Below, piece after piece: positions 19,716 through 22,649 of a stretch of 22,649 bases of DNA. Where the stretch lies: contig DKPB01000036.1 of the NCBI GenBank assembly GCA_002471015.1, forward strand, positions 1-22,649, read 5' to 3'. The position numbers were made by a program, and so were the translations under genes. Positions within the stretch are counted from its first letter, which is position 1. Each line of letters opens with the position of its first letter. The notes below the pieces were generated by a model. The model saw only the letters and a list, made by a program, of their open reading frames with translations. It made no database searches and was not told the origin of the DNA. Source of the DNA: Stenotrophomonas sp. UBA7346 (GTDB lineage: Bacteria > Pseudomonadota > Gammaproteobacteria > Xanthomonadales > Xanthomonadaceae).

Positions 19716-19969
19716 TTTGGGCTTGGCTTTGACTTTGGCTTGCTCCCTTCTCCCGCTTGCGGGGAACAAAGGGCCTGCCCCCGCGAAGGCGGGGTGCCCG
19801 CAGGGCGGATGGGGGAGCTTTGGGCTTTGGGCTTTGGGCTTTGGGCTTTGGGCTTTGGGCTTTGGGCTTGGCTTTGACTTTGGCTTGCTCCCTTCTCCCC
19901 CTTGCGGGGAACAAAGGGCCTGCCCCCGCGAAGGCGGGGGTGCCCGCAGGGCGGATGGGGGCAGCTTTG
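19716..19969 (+). repeat. Imperfect direct duplication of about 107 bp around a heptamer array
   Basis: Copy 1 (19716-19822) and copy 2 (19861-19969) share TTTGGGCTTGGCTTTGAC through GGCGGATGGGGG-AGCTTTGG, 145 bp apart. They differ by one substitution and two single-base insertions. Each holds a small hairpin with a GAAG loop (CCCCGC/GCGGGG in copy 1, one base pair longer in copy 2). Between them lie CTTTGGG heptamers. Confidence 0.88.
19822..19866 (+). repeat. CTTTGGG heptamer array, seven G3 tracts
   Basis: GGG occurs at 19822, 19829, 19836, 19843, 19850, 19857 and 19864, each separated by CTTT. This exact 7-base period differs from the 6-base period of the nearby GGGCTT array. It also fits the G-quadruplex rule with 4-base loops. 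Confidence 0.92.
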
Positions 19970-20161
19970 GACTTTGCCGTCGGCCCCCTATCCCGTCAGC
20001 GAGGACGCTCACCGCCAGCCAACCAGCAGCGTCCTCCCTGCGCCCCCCACTCCGCCATCGCAAGCACCAGCCAAGACACGATCAGGGCCGCTTCCCAAGC
20101 ATTGCGTCAAAAAAAACGGCTCTCACGGTCCCTTGTTGTCTGCAGTTGACGCCGATTGGGC

Positions 20162-21799
20162 TCAGCCGCGGTAGCCGTTGGTGATTGGGTAGCGTCGCTC
20201 GCGGCCGAAAGCACGCCGCGATACCTTCGGGCCCGGCGCGGCCTGGTGCCGTTTCCATTCGCTGATCCTGACCAGCTTGAGCACACGGTCCACCACCTCC
20301 GGCGCATAGCCCGCCGCAACGATGTCCTCGCGCGACTGTTCCTGGTCGATGTAGCGGTACAGGATGCCATCGAGCACGTCATAAGCCGGCAAGGAGTCCT
20401 GGTCGGTCTGGTTCTCGCGCAGCTCCGCCGAAGGTGCACGGCTGATGACCGCAGGCGGGATCACCGGCGCACCGCCCACGGTGTTGCGCCACTTGGACAG
20501 GCCATAGACCTCGGTCTTGTACAGGTCCTTGAGCGGCGCATAGCCACCGCACATGTCGCCATAGATGGTGGCGTAACCCACGGCGTACTCACTCTTGTTG
20601 CCGGTGGTCAGCAACAGGCCGCCGAACTTGTTGCTGAGCGCCATCAGGATCACACCGCGGCTGCGTGACTGCAGGTTCTCCTCGGTAACGTCGACGGCCT
20701 GGCCCTCAAACATGCCCGCCAGCGACTGCATCAGCCCTTGGAACGCCGGCTCGATCGGCACGGTCACCAGCGTCACCCCGAGCGCGCGGCATTGTTCCAC
20801 CGCCAGGTCATTGGACAGATCGGCGGTATAGCGCGACGGCAAGCTGACCGCTGTGACGTTGTCGGCGCCCAGCGCATCCACGGCCAAGGCAAGTACCAAG
20901 GCCGAGTCGATACCGCCGGACAGGCCCAGCCAGACCTTGCCAAAGCCATTCTTGCGGCAATAGTCCTGGATGCCCCGGGTGACAGAGCGCCATGCCAGCG
21001 CGTCCATGCTCTCGTCGCCGTCGTCGATCCAGCGCAATGGCATGAAGCTGCGGCTGGCAGGGTTGTATTCCACCACCAGCATCTCCTCGGTGAACGCCAC
21101 CGCCGCTGGATGCACGGTGCCGTCGCCGTCGGCAACCACCGAGGCGCCATCGAACACCACCGCGTCCTGGCCACCAATGGTATTGACGTAGGCAATGGCC
21201 GCGCCGGTGTCGCGGCTGCGCTCGGCCAGCAAGGCATCGCGCTGTGCGTGCTTGCCACGTTCATAAGGCGAAGCATTAGGCACCAGCACCAACTCCGCAC
21301 CGGCCTTGACGGTGGCAGCCAGTGGCTCCGGGAACCACAGGTCTTCACAGATCACCAGGCCGAGCTGCACGCCATTGAGCTCGAACACGCAGTTGCCAGC
21401 GTCCGGATCGACGTCGAAATAGCGGCGCTCGTCGAACACGGCGTAATTGGGCAGCTCGCGCTTGCGGTAGGTAGCGGCAACCGCGCCGTCACGCAGCACG
21501 CTGGCGGCGTTGTAGACCACCGCACCGGCGCTCTGTGGCCAGCCCACCACGGCGACGATGCCCTCGGCTTCGGTGGCGATGCGTGCCAGCGCCTGCTCGC
21601 AATCGCGCAGGAAGCCGGGCCGCATCAACAGGTCCTCCGGCGGATAGCCGCTGACCGCCAGCTCCGGGAACAGCACCACATCGGCGCCGTACTCGTCGCG
21701 CGCCTCGTGCATCAGCTCGATGATACGGCTGGCGTTGCCGCCCACGTCCCCGACCGGGAAGTCGAACTGGGCCAGGGCGATGCGTAGCGATTCGGACAT
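20162..21799 (-). CDS. nadE: Glutamine-dependent NAD+ synthetase
   Basis: NadE performs the last step of NAD+ synthesis, ATP-driven amidation of nicotinic acid adenine dinucleotide, using ammonia released from glutamine. The 545-residue product has an N-terminal nitrilase-like glutaminase domain with the Glu46-Lys113-Cys151 triad (FPELAVSGYPPEDLL, YRKRELPNY, VICEDLWFP). The C-terminal synthetase domain (about 265-545) has P-loop SGGIDS at 294-299 and TTGNKSE at 398-404. The two-domain form explains the length, about twice that of the ammonia-dependent enzyme. The ATG at 21799 follows the DUF559 stop after a single base (TGATATG), with AAGG about 10 bases upstream, so it is probably co-transcribed with DUF559. 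Confidence 0.97.
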   Translation of the reverse strand: MSESLRIALAQFDFPVGDVGGNASRIIELMHEARDEYGADVVLFPELAVSGYPPEDLLMRPGFLRDCEQALARIATEAEGIVAVVGWPQSAGAVVYNAASVLRDGAVAATYRKRELPNYAVFDERRYFDVDPDAGNCVFELNGVQLGLVICEDLWFPEPLAATVKAGAELVLVPNASPYERGKHAQRDALLAERSRDTGAAIAYVNTIGGQDAVVFDGASVVADGDGTVHPAAVAFTEEMLVVEYNPASRSFMPLRWIDDGDESMDALAWRSVTRGIQDYCRKNGFGKVWLGLSGGIDSALVLALAVDALGADNVTAVSLPSRYTADLSNDLAVEQCRALGVTLVTVPIEPAFQGLMQSLAGMFEGQAVDVTEENLQSRSRGVILMALSNKFGGLLLTTGNKSEYAVGYATIYGDMCGGYAPLKDLYKTEVYGLSKWRNTVGGAPVIPPAVISRAPSAELRENQTDQDSLPAYDVLDGILYRYIDQEQSREDIVAAGYAPEVVDRVLKLVRISEWKRHQAAPGPKVSRRAFGRERRYPITNGYRG

Positions 21800-21800
21800 A

Positions 21801-22181
21801 TCAACAACCTTCTGCTTGGCCCCGCACCCTGCGGGGGCTTGGTGGTGCCAACGCCGTACGCAGGATGCTCTCGCAGACCGCGGCGGTGTGGCTCAGGGCC
21901 TCATTATTCCAGAAGCGCAGCACCCGGTAGCCCTCACGTTGCAGGAAGGCGTCACGGCGGCCGTCATTGGCGGCATCTGCATGCTGGCTGCCGTCCAGTT
22001 CAATGACCAGCTTGTGTGCCAGGCAGACGAAGTCCACCACGTACGGGCCGATAGGATGTTGCCGGCGGAACTTGAAATCGGCGAGATGGCGCCCCCGGAG
22101 GAAATACCAGATGCGCCGCTCGGCGTCTGTCATGCGCCGGCGCAGTGCACGGGCGCTGTTGGTTTTGCTGCCTTTGCGCAT
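21801..22181 (-). CDS. DUF559 (Vsr-like endonuclease fold) protein
   Basis: The 126-residue basic protein contains ERRIWYFLRGRHL, FKFRRQHPIGPYVVDF and LVIELDGSQH, the pattern of DUF559, a family in the PD-(D/E)xK nuclease superfamily related to Vsr mismatch endonucleases. Candidate catalytic residues are Asp50, Glu61, Asp63 and His67, all present, so the gene looks intact. Its biological target is unknown. GGGAGG lies five bases before the ATG at 22181, a strong ribosome site. It precedes nadE by one base on the same strand, and a solo copy of the hairpin repeat lies upstream (22365-22410). Confidence 0.9.
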   Translation of the reverse strand: MRKGSKTNSARALRRRMTDAERRIWYFLRGRHLADFKFRRQHPIGPYVVDFVCLAHKLVIELDGSQHADAANDGRRDAFLQREGYRVLRFWNNEALSHTAAVCESILRTALAPPSPRRVRGQAEGC

Positions 22182-22309
22182 GAGGCCTCCCTGTGGGGAG
22201 ACGATTGCTTGTTGGCCTGCCTGTTGGAATCAGGGAAGCTGGAATTCGGCTGCGGAGATTCCCTTGTTGTTGGGGAGGTGGGTTGGGAGGGAAGGCAAAA
22301 GCCGGAGTT

Positions 22310-22363
22310 GGTGCCAGAGCCACAGCCAGAGCAAAAGCCAGAGCCAGAACCAGAACCAGAGCA
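22310..22363 (+). repeat. Degenerate CCAGAG-type hexamer array
   Basis: Roughly nine units of CCAGAG, CCAGAA or AAAAGC-type sequence keep a 6-base period. The opposite strand reads CTCTGG/TTCTGG, so it could be a decayed relative of the TTTGGC array. It is too irregular to encode anything recognisable. Confidence 0.7.
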
Positions 22364-22364
22364 A

Positions 22365-22410
22365 AAGCTTGCCCTCACCCCTACCCCTCTCCCGCAAGCG
22401 GGAGAGGGGA
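22365..22410. repeat. Solo hairpin repeat, copy 4
   Basis: AAGCTT (22365-22370) is followed by a CCCTCACCCC stretch and a perfect 11-bp stem with CAAG loop (22384-22394 with 22399-22409). It is one half of the composite element seen at 9967, 11551 and 15682; no inverted partner follows. Confidence 0.85.
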
Positions 22411-22539
22411 CAGCTGGAGCAGCAGAAGGCGAAAGTCCAAGCCGAAGCCAAAACCAGGAGCGGAGCTACGGCCAAGGCTGAAGCTGGAACCAGAGCTGAG
22501 GAGCCGAAGGCGTGGCCCTCGGCGACAAGGAAGCTACGC

Positions 22540-22649
22540 TTTGGCTTTGGCTTTGGCTTTGGCTTTGGCTTTGGCTTTGGCTTTGGCTTTGGCTTTGGCT
22601 TTGGCTTTGGCTTTGGCTTTGGCTTTGGCTTTGGTTTTGGCTTTGGCTT
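22540..22649 (+). repeat. TTTGGC hexamer array running off the window
   Basis: TTTGGC repeats for about 18 units from 22540 to the end at 22649, with a single C-to-T variant at 22635. It is likely longer than seen. It is nearly perfect, unlike the decayed hexamers next to it. Confidence 0.95.

Larger units (their letters stand above)
19546..20161. other. 616-bp gap between convergent bamD and nadE
   Basis: This stretch holds the bamD terminator, the hexamer and heptamer arrays, and the duplication described separately. From 19970 to 20161 I see nothing gene-like. There is only an A8 run (20109-20116), which on the minus strand is a T-run 45 bases after the nadE stop and could follow a weak 5-bp stem (CGGCT/AGCCG, long loop); I would not call that a terminator with confidence. 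Confidence 0.7.
22182..22649. other. Gene-free 468-bp right end of the window
   Basis: From 22182 to about 22290 I see no clear promoter, although the region must drive DUF559-nadE. From about 22300 onward it is low-complexity: degenerate CCAGAG/CCAGAA-type units (22310-22363), the solo hairpin (22365-22410), more decayed AAGCC units (22411-22538), and a TTTGGC array to the edge. Confidence 0.65.

Noticed and set aside
19640..19866. CRISPR array
   Set aside because: Repeats are 6-7 bases with no unique spacers, and there are no cas genes.
19353..20063. Minus-strand frame rich in Lys-Ala, Gln-Ala and Ser-Pro-Lys repeats
   Set aside because: It is created by the hexamer and heptamer arrays and overlaps the bamD end; no ribosome site or non-repeat domain.
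21720..22481. Plus-strand frame ending in Pro-Glu repeats and a LTPTPLPQAGEG segment
   Set aside because: It lies antisense to DUF559 and then reads through low-complexity repeats; the LTPTPLPQAGEG segment is the translated hairpin repeat.

Overview
The window is about 22.6 kb of GC-rich DNA packed with housekeeping genes. ClpB, RluD, PgeF, BamD and NadE, the otsB-GH15-otsA cluster, the dispersed CCCCTCTCCC hairpin repeats and the XAC2610-like protein together point to a gammaproteobacterium of the Xanthomonadaceae, most likely Stenotrophomonas or a close relative. This placement is inferred from gene content and protein resemblance; no database was searched. I see no transposase, phage gene, CRISPR array, tRNA or rRNA.

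Layout. 1-575 (+): 3' part of a small membrane protein cut by the window edge. 597-7308 (-): five genes on one strand, in transcription order a secreted DUF3574 protein, a secreted XAC2610-like/SH3-like protein, an NCS2/AzgA-like permease, a DUF3014 membrane-anchored protein and the disaggregase clpB; clpB has its own good sigma-32-type promoter. 7501-9933 (+): a TonB-dependent receptor divergent from the DUF3574 gene. 10183-11526 (+): a YidB-like/transmembrane/OmpA-like fusion protein. 11738-15681 (+): trehalose cluster otsB, a GH15 glycosidase, otsA. 15844-18542 (-): tight operon rluD-pgeF-DUF4166-DUF393 whose reading frames overlap at every junction. 18661-19545 (+): bamD with a strong intrinsic terminator. 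20162-22181 (-): a DUF559 nuclease-like gene and nadE separated by one base.

Non-coding DNA. Three gaps (9934-10182, 11527-11737, 15682-15843) hold a composite repeat made of two inverted CCCCTCTCCC hairpins with AAGCTT-type ends; a fourth, solo copy lies at 22365-22410. Two gaps (19546-20161 and 22182-22649) hold simple-sequence arrays: GGGCTT hexamers, CTTTGGG heptamers, an imperfect direct duplication of about 107 bp, degenerate CCAGAG-type repeats, and a TTTGGC hexamer array that runs off the right edge. The two G3-rich arrays fit the canonical G-quadruplex pattern.

Functional picture. The coding content is mostly conserved core biology: protein quality control, envelope biogenesis, trehalose metabolism, rRNA modification, peptidoglycan quality control and NAD synthesis. 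The less ordinary parts are the repeat families, the YidB-OmpA fusion flanked by oppositely oriented repeat copies, the GH15 gene inside the trehalose cluster, and the uncharacterised secreted pair (DUF3574 and XAC2610-like). I did not find a convincing new multi-gene system.
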